Source of the DNA: Lingula anatina
Taxonomy: Eukaryota; Brachiopoda; Lingulata; Lingulida; Lingulidae
DNA: 64,000 nucleotides
Direction: 5' to 3'
Assembly: GCF_001039355.2 (NCBI RefSeq)
Contig: NW_019774870.1
Span: 128,426-192,425, forward strand
The position numbers were made by a program, and so were the translations under genes. Position 1 is the first letter of the stretch; each line of letters opens with the position of its first letter. The notes under the pieces are model-generated. The model was not told where the DNA came from and searched no databases. It saw nothing but the letters and a program-made list of their open reading frames with translations. Positions 38,942 through 54,300 of the stretch are shown here, piece after piece.

Positions 38942-40044
38942 TCAGCTTGGTAAAGTAGGAGCAAATGTCATTTGAGCATCTCCGTGCGAATTCCATATCT
39001 TGTAGTCAGATGCCAAGTACTCACGCACTGAAACAGAATTTACAGAATATGAGCCCTTTAGGCTGTTGGGTCTGGCTACGACAGTTTGTTTTCCTTTCAG
39101 TATGTATTTAAGTCATTGTTTGGCCCATAATTAGCTCAATACAATCCCATATTACTGATACATATATAAAAATCTTAATTACATGTTTACATAATACAGT
39201 TTTATATGTTCATTATAACATGCTTTAAATTATTCATTTGATATATTATAAATTTGTAGACTATTTAGATCTTTCCAAATAATGTGTAAACACATGTACA
39301 TACAGAAAAGTTCATGTATGAATTTAGACATTAATATACAAACACAAGGCATATAACATGTAAAAACTGAAATTCTCAATTTTTACAGAAAATTTACAAA
39401 GGTTTAAATATTATATACAGGTATATATGTTGAATAATAAAAATTGGGGCAATAACCTCTGTCCCAAGGCCTAATAGGGAAGTAAAACTGAAGTCCAGCC
39501 TTTTGTTACTGACTACCGTTTTTGCTTTGGACTACAGGCGAAATGGCTTTGGCACAGACTGATATAATGAAATACTCTGCTGTGTCATGACTCAACTGTC
39601 AATTAATCTTGTACATTTCCCATATCTCATATTCAGTTTGCACATCTAATATAGTACTATGGTCCACAGAAGGCAATGCATCTGTATCACAGTATACATA
39701 ATACCTTACAGTATGAGAAAGAGTGTATCTTTTGATAGGCCATGGAAGACAAGAAGCACACGTGTCCTTACCTACAGTAACCTTCACTTTAGCTGCAGGA
39801 GAGACCTGCACAGTCTTTGGTTCAATCATGCTACCAGTTTGTGTGTATTCTGTCATTTTGAAATAAACCTAAAATTTGACATTTGAGAACAGATTTATCT
39901 GAGTTTTGTTTGAAACAGTCCTATAAAATAAAAGAATTCAAGCATAGAATGAACCTCTACTTTCCATGATACAGTTGCTTAAAATCATAAAATGCAGCAT
40001 TGGTTCAATTTCTGCAGATTTTGGAAGGTGGGTATGGAAAATTT

Positions 40045-40086
<42 letters not shown>

Positions 40087-43000
40087 ATGTACAATTTGGC
40101 ACCTGTTTAATACAGTAATGCTATATATCAAAATACTGGAATCATTTTCTGGGATAATCTGTAACTTGTGAAATAAAACATTGGCACAAAACTGGTCATA
40201 AAAATAAGAATACAACATTTTGTAGACTAACACCCCATTTCCATAGATTTTTAGATCGATCTATCCCTGTGGGGAGTCTCACTAGATTACTGTCAGCTTG
40301 GCCAGCTTAATCGTCTGTCCCGCCTACTAAAAGCTGTAAGGGGGTAATTAACTATGGTGCCCGCTCAGCTGACCGCAATTTAGCGTGAACCCCCAGGGAG
40401 TTAGGTTGATCTAGATCTTAATCTTTAGATCGATCTAAATCTCTGGGAAAGCACCCTAATTATCCATTGAGTTTTGCCTGGTAAACCACTACAAAGTTTT
40501 TAAATCCAAGTACTGCAATGTTTTACAATTAAAAAGCCTTTGCAGTTGCCTTCAACTTATTTCATGAAGTCCATTGTATTACCTGTGCATATGCATTTTG
40601 GCCCATGCAAAAAGGATCATCATACAACCCCTTGCTAATAGAACCAGCCTTGTCAAATAGAAGTGCTGCCTTCAGGGACACTTCCAATGTTTTGCTAGGA
40701 AATTTCTGACCTGGAGAAAATGAGGTTGGATCAATGTGAGGGGAATCTATTTACATCAATTAGTGCATTTCTGTCTACCTCCAGTCCAAAGCAATATTTG
40801 ATGTGAACATGGTCTCAGATGTATACTAACCTACATTCCACACTAGTGTCCTGCCATCACTGGGTGATACACTGACACTGCCATGACTGGCTGTGCAATC
40901 TTGATTCACTATTAATCCCCTGAAAAAAACAGGAAAAGTCACATTTCTGAAGTCAATTAAAACAAGACAGCAAGGCTGGCAAATATACAGACACCAAAAA
41001 GGAAGAAACATCAATAATATACACTCAAAAAATTAATATTTACCGTAAAAGTAGTTCTGTCATGCGGTTTCCAAAAGAAAGCTGTCTCTTTGTCAAACAA
41101 AGCCACTCAGTAAATTTGAAGTTAAACAAAAATATGGTTTGGTAGTTACATGTCAAGCTGTCATGTCATACAAATGGGGCACCATATATTGTGAAAGCTG
41201 TCTGACAATAGTGATACTGGTACGTGTGGAAATGCAAGAAGGATGATCAAGCACCTGTACAGTAAAGATATTCCAAGCATGTGGACTCCCCTTTTTACCT
41301 GTGCAAGTAAAAAAGGATAGTCTCAAGTTGTTAGGAAACAATTTCCCCTTAATACAAATGAAAATTTCACAAAAAATTGCATAAATTCAAGAAATAATAA
41401 GAATCCAATAGAGCTGTTTTTCTAATTTGAGCTGTATATGTATGTCAATCCTACAAATCATTCTTGTAAGTTAAAAAATAATAAGTAACACAGTTTTCTT
41501 TTTATAACATTTGTGGTGGTAGTGCACAAAGTAGTTTTTGTCAATTTTGATGCAATATTACATAATGATTAACAATGATAATTACCACCAATTTTTAACT
41601 ATCTACTATACATAACATGGACATTTAGAAAATTTGATTACCATGATTCAGCTTAATGCTCATGGGAGTTTCAAGTCCCACAATGAAAATGCCAACATGT
41701 AAAAAGTGAAAATTTCACAAAAAATGTATAACTTCCAGAAAAAGAGCCCACTTAGACTGCTTTTCCAACTAAGTTTGACAATCATAAGAAACATGGTTTT
41801 CTTTTCATTTTTATGTAATCAAATAACAATATTGATAAAATGCAGAAAATGTCATAAGAACACTTTTACATATCTAATAAGGTCAATTATGAGACTGTTA
41901 ACATGCCTAAAAATTGAATATGAAAAAAATAAAACCACTTATATACCAAAAGGCATAACTTCATCAAAACTGAACCAATCAAGCTTATTTTTGAACTTGA
42001 TCTGTAAATTGATCACTCTTGTGAGTTTCAAGACAATAGGCCTATGGGTTTTCCGTGTTGCATATATGCTTAAAAAATCCAAAAAGCAGTACAACTTTTG
42101 AAAAAATGGCCTGATCATGCTGATTTTTGAACTCAACCTGTATTTTAGCAAGACTGATCATTCCTGTGAGTATCAAGACAATAGGCCTCTCGGTTTTCCT
42201 TCAAATGTGTTGCAGTGTTGCATATAAGCTGAAAAAATAGGAAAAAAACAGCATAACCTTTAAATAAATAGGCCCGATCATACTCATTTTAGAATTTGAC
42301 CTGCATTTTGTCAATATTCATCAGTTCTGTAAGTTTGAAGATAAAAGGTAAAATGTTTTTTTACTTATCGTGTTATCACTGAAAATGCACAGCAACGACG
42401 GCGATGACAGACACAGGTGACGACTATATGTACAGACACATTTATGTCTCTACATAAAAAGACATTAGTAGTCATTGATGGAAACCTAAACCACATCAAA
42501 TACATTAAGATTCTGGAAATCACCTGCCTCCCAATTGTCACAGGGCACCTAAAGAACACTGGTATTTTGCAAGATGACAATGCCCAGCACAACAGAGCAC
42601 TAGGGACTGGGCAACTACCCTAGCCATCAAGATTACTGGATCTGAACCCCATAAAAAAATCTATGGGCATTTATTACTGTATCATGTCTATGGTCCTATG
42701 CAGTCTGTGCCAAATACTTTTCAACTAACAGGCCATCTGGGCCACCAGGGTCAGACAATCTACTGGCCCAAACCAAAATTCACTTGCCCAAGTCCAATTT
42801 TTTCAAAAAAAAAAAAAAAAAAAAAAATTCATAAATTAACACGCTGAGATTAAACAGGCTTCCTATTACAAATATAAACAAAAACATTTTTTTAAGTTTC
42901 TTAAAATTAAAAGATTTTAATATTTGGTTTGAACATTTATCAAATGAAATGGACTACATGTTACAGTTGAAAAAAGCCACTAGCCTGGTCATATGCCAGT

Positions 43001-46000
43001 AACTGACTGTTTTCAAGAAATTTCATTGGCAAGGTTTGATTTTTTACTGGAATTGGCAGTCAGGCCAGTGGTTAATGTCGCAGACTACCTGACAACCAAC
43101 TCAGACAAGTTTTGAACAATGCTTGGAATGACTATGTTCTTTCAAACCAAATTCTAAGAAACTGCCACCCCTCCCTCTTGACAGCTGTGGTAGCAGCAAG
43201 AGAAGGTCACAGTGACCACTGCTGTGACTACAAATTGAAATTATTTTCTTTTGTGGGGCGTGTCACACTTTAATATGTAATAATTTGGAAAATATGCATA
43301 TATCAATACTGCATTGAGTGGCTATTTTTTTTTTAAGATAAACCATGTATTTAGTGATGCTGTACTGATGAATTGGATTGAGGAATTCTGTCACAATGAC
43401 ACTGAAGATGTCATTATATGTGATCAAAACAATTTTTTTAGTCTTCGTTTTCATTTATAACAAGGAAAAATAAGAAATAATCAAAGGAAAACATTTGGCA
43501 AATTTCCTATCTTAAATGTCAACTTTGTAAATGTTACAATAAAATCAAAGTTGATGAGTCAGTGTTTATCCTTATTTAACTTCAGTTGCACAACAACATA
43601 TTTTTAGAAAAAAAGAGGAGGTGGATCCATATATTGTTTCTGAAATCAGCTTTCTCAAAAGGTATGAATAGAACTAAAGTGATGGTAGAACAAAAGAGTT
43701 TTTCTTCAGTCAATAAGGTGACACGAATAGACCGGGTATCCATTTCTTTATTGTTTCAATAAGACACACTCCTTTTCATTACATATTTTCTTCATTTTCA
43801 TTATTCTGTGCATGGTCCTTTGTCACGCTGGTTAAAGCTGAGATTTTGTTACTCTTCCACATTTCCATTGTCATTGTCTGCTTCTATATCACTTTATATC
43901 CTATCATCCATGCATGTGTCAAGCGAAATTGGATCCTTGTTACTGTCAAAATCAAATAAGGATCATTCTGTTCTCTGATTGGTTATGGACCAGGCCAAAT
44001 TCTGTGATATAAAGGCATGACTTCATGAGTATCGTCACCATTCAAACAGGCTCTTATTTGTTCAATATCTTATTTTCAACTACACATTGAGGCATTATGG
44101 AAGCTTTTTCTGACAAATTCGATGAATTGAATTCAACAACAAATATGTTGAACAGTACACTGGTGAGCAGCACCACCTCTCACCAAACAGCCTTAAACTT
44201 GTACCTCACTGTTGTTCTAGGATTTGCATCACTGGTCGTCAGCCTACTGGGAATAATTTGTAACACTCTGTCTTTTATAGTATTTTACAAGGAGAGAGCA
44301 AATGCATCCACTGATTATCTACTATCCTGGACTGCCATCATGGATAACATCTTTTTAATCACAGCAATATTTTCCATCAATCTACCTGCTCTGCATGTTT
44401 ATTTGGGATGGATTGACTGGTTCTTTGTTGCAATGCAGACGACCACTGTTTATATTTGGCCAATCATGCTGTTTGCAAGACTTTCTTCCCACTGTCTGCT
44501 AGTTTTTGTGGCATTCGACCGTTATCTTGCAATTACCAAACCTACAAAAAGCATCGAGTTTCGAAAGGTAACAAAATGGCGATGGCGGACCTATGTATTA
44601 CTGACAGTGATCGCTTTGTATCAACTTCCAATGTTTTTCGATACTAAATTCATTGGATTTCTTCCTTGTGAACACAGCTCGAATGACTTCTGCCTAACTT
44701 TTCAATTCAAGGACTGGGCAATTGTTTACAAGATTATTTACCGCAGGGTGTTTCCTTTCATTATCAACACTTTACTAACTGGATTCATGCTCAATCTTTA
44801 CATGAAGCTTATTAAGTCCTTGAGGAGACAAGCTAAAATGCGACTGACAATGAACAGTTGTGATCACTGTAGCCAGATAGTAAAAATGGTGGTGTTACTG
44901 ATAACATTTTATGTACTAGCTGTGCTACCTATTAGTTTTACATCCTCCACTTTTGTTCTTGTAGAGCAGATACCTAGACTGTTTGAGAGCATTGTACACA
45001 TTGGACACTGGATAAAACCAATGGGATTTTTTTTAACAAGTCTCAACTCGTCAATTAATTTTTTCATTTATGGACTGTGTGGAACATCATTCTGTAAAAG
45101 ATTAAAACATTTGATGGGTTTTGAAAACTGACAATGATTACATATATTTTAAAGACAAACAATGTGCACTAAGAGCTTAATATGGCAAAATAAAAAATTC
45201 ATTTTTCAAGAAACTTCAAGAGTTTTGTCATAATGACCAAGGTATACCCTATCCAGAACCGTTTAGAAAATAAGATGTTTTTTTGAGTTCTGTATTTAAA
45301 TTTTGGACAACCTCATCCGAAATTGTCAGCTTTCATCTCCAGTACTGTTTCAAAAAATCTTGCAAGTTACTCATGAATAAAGAAGCATAACTAAGGCACA
45401 GATGTAACAATTGCTCTAAGATTGAGCCGCAGGAGAAGTCTGGTGAGCATGGTTCTGACAGGTAAAAAGAAAACAGTAGCCCTTCTGCTCAGAAAAATCC
45501 ACACAAGGGCAAGAAAGATGTTGGCAGTGAGGAGGTTCATTGAAAAAAGCTCTTGAAGAAAGGTATGAAAATTAAGTATTATGTGTGAAAAGAAAAATTA
45601 ACTTAATGATTTTTAATCCTTAATGTATTTCACCACTGGTAAAGAAACATCAACCAAAAAAATGCACTACATACTTTAATGGAACGTTACTATATTCCAC
45701 AAGGCACCAAAACAGAAAAAATAATACATAAAACAGGATACTATCAATTCTGACGCAACAATACATTATGCTTAACTGTAAAATCAACATCAAAATTTAA
45801 TTAAGCAAAACAGGTAATACTGATGTAAGTAAAAGCATAAGGCTTCAGGCCCATGAGAGTTCAAGTTCACACTCAGAAAATGCCAGAAGGAAAAAAAAAA
45901 TGAAAATTTCACAAAAAAATTCATTAGCTGGTTTTCTAATTTGAACCATATGTCAATCCTAAGAATCATTCTTGTAAGTTAAAAAATTATAAGCAACACA

Positions 46001-46041
46001 GTTTTCTTTTCATAACGTTTGTTGTGGCAGTGCACAAAGTA

Positions 46042-46087
<46 letters not shown>

Positions 46088-49000
46088 TCAATTTTGATGC
46101 AATAATATGTATTGATTAACAGTATTATTACCACCAATTTTTAATTATCTACTATAAATAACATGGACATTTAGAAAATTTGATTACCGTTCAGTTCTAG
46201 TTCACACTTACAAAATGCCAGAATTAGAAAAAAAGAAAAATTCACAAAAATTTGCATAAGCTGGTTTTCTAATTTGAGCTATATGTCAATCTTTAGAATC
46301 ATTCTCGTAAGTTTAAAAAATTATAAGTAACACAGTTTTCTTTTCATAACGTTTGTGGTGGCAGTGCACGAAGTAGGTTTTTCTTCAATTTTGAAACAAT
46401 ATTACATAATGCTTAACAGTATATTGACTATCAATTTTTAATAATAAAATTAAAGTATCATGGATATTCAAAAATGTGATAAACAAAGGTCTTCAAGCCC
46501 ATGACAGTTCAAAGTCACACCTTAAATCCTAATATGCGAAAAATTAAAATATAACAAAAAACTGTACAACTTGAAAAAAAGAGGCCTGATCATGCTGATT
46601 TTCAAACTCCTGTGTATTATGAATATTCATTAGTATTGTAAGTATAAAGCTAAAAGGTTAATGGGTTTTCCACTTATTGTGTTATTGGTGAAAGTGCACG
46701 GTAACGGCAACGACAGCGATGACAGACACAGGTGAGGGCTATATGTCCAGATACATCTGTGTCTGTACATAAAAAATGCTGAAGAATAAAAACAAGGCAT
46801 GAAAAATGACAAAGTTTTTTAAAAAGTTGAAAGGAAATGAAACGACAAAAATGACTCATTAATGAAATTTACCTCTAATTTAGGAAATATTCCCAAGCAA
46901 CTGAGTGCTTGAGCAGTCTTGTTGTTAGGCTTTTTCTTATTAACAACTTGTCCTACAGTCTCAGCAGCTCACGGCACTTTTTGATAATCAAGCTCCATTG
47001 CTGGCAAAGACACACATACTGCAATCTATCACCAAATACTTAATTTTCAGAAAACAACTAATTAATTAAGAATAATAAATACTGAAAAAAATGAGGGATA
47101 AAGTTGTCTCCCTATGGTTAGTTAACACACAACACTAGTACATACCTATTATAAAATGGAAGTTGAACAAAACAGTACTGGAATGTATTCTTGACATGTT
47201 CTTTAAGTTTTAGCTGCAGCAGCAAATCAGCTTTAAACAAATCTCCCTAATGAAAAAAATCAAGACATTACCTGCTACAAAATATATATAATATTGAGCT
47301 AAATTAAAGAATAAAACAAAAAGAAACTGTTTTTTAAGCTGAAAGACCTTATAGATTTCAATGACACTGAAAAAAACCTGTGTGCATAACAATATAATAA
47401 TAATAATAAAAATAATGATAATAATAATATTAATAACAATAATTTATTAGGTGAAATTGCAACCCTAAGGTTGAAGTTGTACAAAGTATGTTTAAGAGAA
47501 AATTGACAATTAACTTTAAATTATAAAACAATAAATTATTCCTAAAATACTACAAATTCATAAAAAGGTGTTCATAAATGACTACAAATTAAAGAGGCAA
47601 TAATTAATAAAGGAATTTTTCTGTTTTTCACTTTTGGTTGTAAAAATTTGGTGTTGTTTTGTAAAGGACAAGTGTTTGAGCAATAAATGACCCAACTTTT
47701 CACAATTTTATAATTTTGTATAAAACCTCTGACACAGCAAATGTCTACGTTTGTCTAGGGTGTCAATTTTACAAACTTTTAAGGCATCATCATAACTGTG
47801 ACCAGGGCGAATAATCCTCAAGGCTCTCTTTTGAACTTACTCTAGACATTCAGATGTGTATGTGTATTTTTTTTAAACAACGTTTATTCAAAAGAATGAA
47901 GTGGAGGCAAGGCGCTGGAAGCATTATATGCTCTCCACAAAATTAAATTAAATAAGTAAATAAATAAAACAAATGGATAGGTATATACATATATACAACA
48001 GAGTAAATGTAAAACTTCATATATATCATATATATGTGTATGTGTATGTGTGTCTTATTCACTCTTTTATTAATCTTTCCTTCTTTCTTTCTCTTTTTAA
48101 CCATTAACTGTGCACTTTTCAAAACATTTCAAAACTAATATCCCTCATTCTCAAATGAAGATTAGGCAGTGAGAGTGTTCCAAATCATTTTTTGCACAAC
48201 AACAAGGATGTGATACATAAATAACAAATAAATACCTTCATCTGGTAAAAGCCTTTTATGGGTAGATCTATCCCGGAAGCAGTATACTGACACAAGACAA
48301 ACATTTCAGGGGGAGGGAAGAACTCGAGCCTGCATTCCGACCCGCCTGTCAAAAATAAAGGTTTATTATAATTAAGCCAGTTTATGGCAAAGTTGAAAAA
48401 CAGACTCAAATCATGTTTATACAATGCAACCATAACACAGACAGCGGGCAGAACTTACCTAAGAAAAAATGTAATCAGCGTCATGTGTAAGAGTAATCAA
48501 TGTTATGGATAATGGCAAAGGTTTCAAATAAAATTTAAAAACTATCACAATCTTTCATTGTGAGCATCCTTTTTAATACTTTAAAATATGAAATATTATT
48601 TTCACAGCATATAAGTGGACCCTTGCCAGTACATTTATGCTGTCAGTATGAGAAAACCAAGCTCAACATAGGCTGCAAACGCAATTCTCTGTCTCTTGCC
48701 CACTGCCATCCGTACCACTGTCTCCAGGGTACACACAGAAAAATGATATTGGCTGCCCCTTTCAAACAATCTTTATTGGTTCTCATGCATTTTTACAAAG
48801 GCTGTGAACCACAATAATAATACCATATACAGAATGCTGATATTTTCACCAAGTTTAACTAAATCAGATGGCCCACAGAGATAGGTAGTATGGAGGCGAG
48901 TTGACCCACTTGCATGAGAATCGAGATTTCCCAAAACAAAAATAGCCCTATGCATGTCAACAGATGCTCAAACTACTTAATGAGGGAATTAAAGATTCTT

Positions 49001-51323
49001 ATGGGTGATGAAATACCTTATTTTTGTGCAGACAAAGCACAATGGTCATAAAAGTGCCCATTTGCACACTTATAACAATCCGTTGTTGAAATTTTCGGTA
49101 TCCACTGAATGCAAATATAACTTGAGCAGATTATAGGGTTAATATGTCTGAACTGGCACCACTTCAGGACGTTAACATCTTAATAAGATACCAAATATGA
49201 CCATAATAGAATGAACTATTGTCTGTTCTGTGTTTTGTGTGTGTGTTTCTGCACTTGTTTTATTGAGAAACATCTTGGTTGAGTGGTATCTTTGAAAAAA
49301 AAAAACGATAATACTTTTCAAGCCTAACTTTGGGAACCGACAATGCATAAGAGCACCTATTCCATTGTTCCTCTGACCTGGTCCATTTGCAGCCATATAA
49401 CACTGCATTAATGGGGAGTAAGGTGGGCCATTTAATGATTCGCATACCTGTGCACATAAAGATGCATCTATACACAAAATATACATGTACTAAAGACGGC
49501 TGTGATTTGTATTTTTTTTTCCAAAAGCACAATTTTCATAGGACCAAATGCCATGAAACACAGATTTTGCACCAGTCATCTTGAAAGTGGATCACTGTGA
49601 ATGTTTTTTTTACCTACCTATTGTGCTTGACTGTACAGAATGATGAAAAAGGAACTTGTTCAGTGTAGGACTTTGTCCATTATCTGTCCAAGTGAAAGGA
49701 ACGCTGACTTCAGGTTTGATCCCCTCTAGCTCTGCCATACATGTGACTGTGCCATATAAATCCCACACATCTTTGATACTAGAGCTGTCATACTGAAATA
49801 CGAAATATCAGAAATTAGAGATGCACAGCACAGTCTATTCCTGAAAAACATATTTAGATAAAGACCACTCTCGACCAAACATAGGCGCAGATTAATTGTG
49901 TAATGAATTAGCCAGAGACATATCTGTGAATATCATGTGAAAAATCAACCTGTGACATTGGTTGAGGATAAGTAACCTTTGGATTGCCTGGATATCTTTT
50001 CCCTGAATTTCGGAAGTTGGTTTTAACTCCAAACAAATGTTTCTTACTCTTTGCAAAATGGGTCAATATCCTCATTTAAGGAGTCTAGGGGAGTGAAGAC
50101 TTAATTCCATGCTTTTTGGTTTCTAATAGGTTTATAATAAATTTAAAAATATTAAAATGAAGAGGTTAGCATATGCTGACTGGTTGCTTCAAGGCATACT
50201 TTTTACTTTTCCACACTTGCCATCTTTTGGTCTTATCTCCTTTAAATTTATTACATGTATATACAGAGCTACTCAGTAAGTATGTTTTATATAGATGTTT
50301 AAATACATGTATGTCTTTATCAAAATTTTTAAAAGCATATCTGCTGAACATCAAATACGTAGATTAAAAAAACTCACTTGCACTGCCTTTATTTGCTCAG
50401 TAATTGCAAAATAAATGTTGGGTTTTCCTTTGTAAGCAACTGGCCTCCACGCAGGTTGCTGTCACATGAAAAAAATCAAGAATAGAAAAATGACAAGTTC
50501 ATATTATTATCTAATAATTTCTGCATATAAACAATGACTGAAATCACAGGAGATGATCAGAATTTTTTTCTGACTGTGGGACACTTTTTTATTGCAAACT
50601 TCATAAATTGATAATTGATGTGCTGTGGAAGACTGTAAAACAGTCCTGCCTTAGTTTTAACAAAGCACATGCCTGTTCTAGTGCCTCACGTAATAGTGTA
50701 TCCATATGCTCATTTCGCAGTAAAGGCGTCTTTTACTCACACCCTGCTGTGATATGGTCCTTTGCATGCAACATTTCAATTTAATAAGTATGGTAGAAAA
50801 GTTCCCGGTACAAGGAAGACGGGGTGCCACCATAAAGAGACTAGGCTATTATCATGGAATGCAATTTACTTATCACTACAGCTATTTTTTCCAAATCTGC
50901 CATGATAACTAAAATAACAAATGTAAACTTGAAGAAGAATCTCTACTTTCTACTAATTGCTTTCAATGATAAGCATGACAAATAACTTCAAAATTCAATC
51001 CAGTTCATAGTGGCATACCAGATGAAATGCTAACACTTACTAGTACTAGTAGTCTAAAGCTAAAAGTATAAAAACACTAATATGTAAAACTTCACCCTAA
51101 AATTATCTAAATGTCATAAGATGCAGGATATGATTCTAAAAGGTGTGATAAGGGTTACTGATGATGTCAGTTATGACTTATGTGCTTCTTATTAGAGAAG
51201 CTTTGAATATGGCTGGAGTCAAGGGGAATTTTGGCATTAACTCACACACATAGCATATGCATTCTTGTACATGCAACATGGCAAAAGAAGACCACTAAAA
51301 TATCAATACTTGCTTATTAAAAA

Positions 51324-51354
<31 letters not shown>

Positions 51355-54300
51355 AAGAAGAGTGCCAAATCACCAGGTTGTCTGTAATATAACTGCTATA
51401 CTAGGTACATTTGTAAAATATTACTGCCAACAATGACCTAAACTGCCCCTATTGTGGTAATGATATCCAGAATGATGCAAATTTGCATAATATGTTCATA
51501 TGCTTGTGGTCTTCCTGGTATATACTTATCTGCAACCATAAACTTATTTCAGAAAGTAATGTACACTCCTAATGTATATGTTTATGTATATTTTGCCATA
51601 ATGTTCATTTTCTCAACATTCATTACCCCTGTCTGGACCCACTCAAATGATATCTCCCTTGATAATATCAATAATGTATACTGGTGATTGCAATTTGATG
51701 AATATGTCACATTCTTTAAGCAAGATGAATCATAACTCTTGGGAGCAATTTGACCAAATTTGCACAACCCATTAACCATTTTGCAAGTTAATATTGTATT
51801 TGCATCCACGAATGACTGCCTTTTGTATGTCAGCTGAACAATGTAAACACAGTGCTGTATGTATTAGCAGATATAAATATGATAGTTAAATTGATTTTAT
51901 TTTCGTGATAATGCCGAATATATACAAATATAATACATAATATATGATAATATGTCATTATATGCACATGTTTATACAGGCCTGTAGTCGTTCAGGGGAT
52001 TTAAAAAAAAATTTTTTGCTGGAAAAAGGTCCACTTTGGGTAAATTTGATCTAGGTAAAATTAAAACTAAGGTTTCATTACAAAAGGTCCATATTTTTAG
52101 AAAAAGAACCCCCCTTTTGCAATTGCTGGCTACGGGCCTGATATATCATTTACAGGCGTGCAATGTACCCTCCTATAATTATCCTGATGTACCTTATCTT
52201 TTGGCACTGGGGTGTTTTTGGCCTGTAGCGTAGTGCGTACAATGTCTGGCTGTACATTTTGGGGTGTACCAAATGGTGCTGCACAACTCAGGTACAGGTA
52301 CAAGTCTGCTATCACACTGGAGGTCTAGGAAAAATAAATGTTGGAAAAAAAAGAATGTTGAAATCATCACTGGGTAATCAACAACAAAAAATACCTGACA
52401 GCGAAGAAAATCCTAGGTAAAAAGTAAAGTATTTATAAATACAAATAAAGTAATTTTTCTTGGTATCTGTCTTGAACATCTTCATTGGGAAATGAGGCTA
52501 TCTAGATTCATGAATAAATCAAAGTGATTGATAGTGAACCAAGAGAAATCTATAGGATAGTCCTGGAAGCCATTTACATAAAGAAGACAGGGACCTAGGC
52601 TGTATCAACAGAATGATGGCCCATCTGACCTCCTTGACCTATACCTGCCTTTCTTAAGGCAGTAGATGGGGGGAGTATAATCTCCTGTATAGAGGCTATT
52701 CGCCTAGATAGCCTCATTTCCTGATGAAGATACTATAGACAGACATCAAAATATTGGAAGTAAACAATTTCAATATTAGCTGTTCACTGAACAAAAATTA
52801 CTTCATTCTTCTTACATTACCCAGCTTATGAAAATTTTCTTCAAAATATTATACATAACAAAGCATATGAGAAGAGTTGAATACTGAAGACCTAAATAAA
52901 ACTTTTGCTTTCTAGAACAATTAGTAGTACTAAACTTTGATAGCTTTACTGGCTTTACACATTTGTTTTAGTCTAAATAATTTACTTCATAACTGGTGTG
53001 AACCTCTAAAATGTAAATTCATATATAATCTATGCAGAAGTTAACTGAATATGTCAAGTGGATTTGAATTCTTTGACACTACACAAACCAGTATGCCTAC
53101 CTCACTGAGGACCTCTCCTTGTGGTTTGCCTACAAAATCAGCTATTCCAAGAAGCAAACTGTAGCCAGCGGCAATACCTGGACTAAAACAACAAAAATCT
53201 GTCTTGCAAGTTTCTAAAATAATACTGACCATGAATAACTGTTTTAAAGATGCATTTTAAGTCAAATTTTTGCCAAAGAACCTGACCCAATGCCACCACA
53301 GTTGCAAATAATAGTCTGGTAACTGAGAGAAATAGCTCAGGACGCTGTTTCATTTTTTCCCAAAAAAATGGTATTTGAACTGATATTTTCTTCTTGCTTT
53401 CTGTGCTCTAAATATCCCTCATTTGTATAGGTTGCGCGTATGGGAGTGAAAGTGATGATTATTCAATGCATGCACAGTACTACGTTGTTTAGTGGATCTT
53501 TATGAACTGGAGGGTAAGATAAATAGGGCAATTAACAGCCAAAATTTGAAGAAGTGCAGTTTTAAAGTTATTTTTTGGATGAATGAGAGATAAATTTTAT
53601 TTATGACTTGGGATGTCTACTTTATTCTAGTCGTATAAGAAATTAGAAAAAGTGGTTTAGAATCAACATTAACTTTATATGAATCTTTAAAAAGAAACCT
53701 GAAGTTGAATTTTCTTTAAGATGTTCAGAAATTTTCTTTTAGAAAAAATATGTCTTATCATGATCATAACCTTTATATTTCCATGCCTTTTTTTGATATT
53801 GCCAAAGCTGCATATTGACTTACAGATAGACATGCACTACAGCAAGCAAGTTTTAGGAATTAGACAACTTTCACTATCTATTTCTATTGTATCAAATATC
53901 ATCTATATAACATATCTCATTACTTACATTTGAATCAAAGAAACTTGGGAAGAAGATCCAACAACTTCTACAAGGGGCACACAACAGTACAACAAACCAG
54001 CCTTAATAAAAAAATTATGAAAAAGAAAAACTGAATGATTAGCATAAAAATGACAGCATTTGCTTTCTTTTTAATATATCAGCTTAATACGAAATTACAT
54101 AATATATGCCACCTCTTGAGGTCAAAAACTCAACTCAAAACCTTCTCACCAGATTGCTTTTCACAAAACAACAACAAAAGAGCACTGCTGCCTCTCTAGA
54201 TATGAAAAATTCCAAGATGATTTTTGCAAGAAACAAACTCAATTAATTTCTAAAAATCTATTCATTACTAGTACATACCTGCTCCAATACTAATACTGGC

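Noticed and set aside
45415-45560. Plus-strand basic open stretch (LRLSRRRSLVSMVLTG) downstream of the GPCR
   Set aside because: No start codon in context, no match to known domains, and likely chance in A-rich DNA.
46873-47018. Minus-strand segment with AG and GT borders, reading AQALSCLGIFPKLE in one frame, considered as an AP5M1 exon
   Set aside because: Entered in the phase set by exon 10 it hits an early stop, it has no AP-5 mu similarity, and exon 10 joins exon 11 in phase without it.
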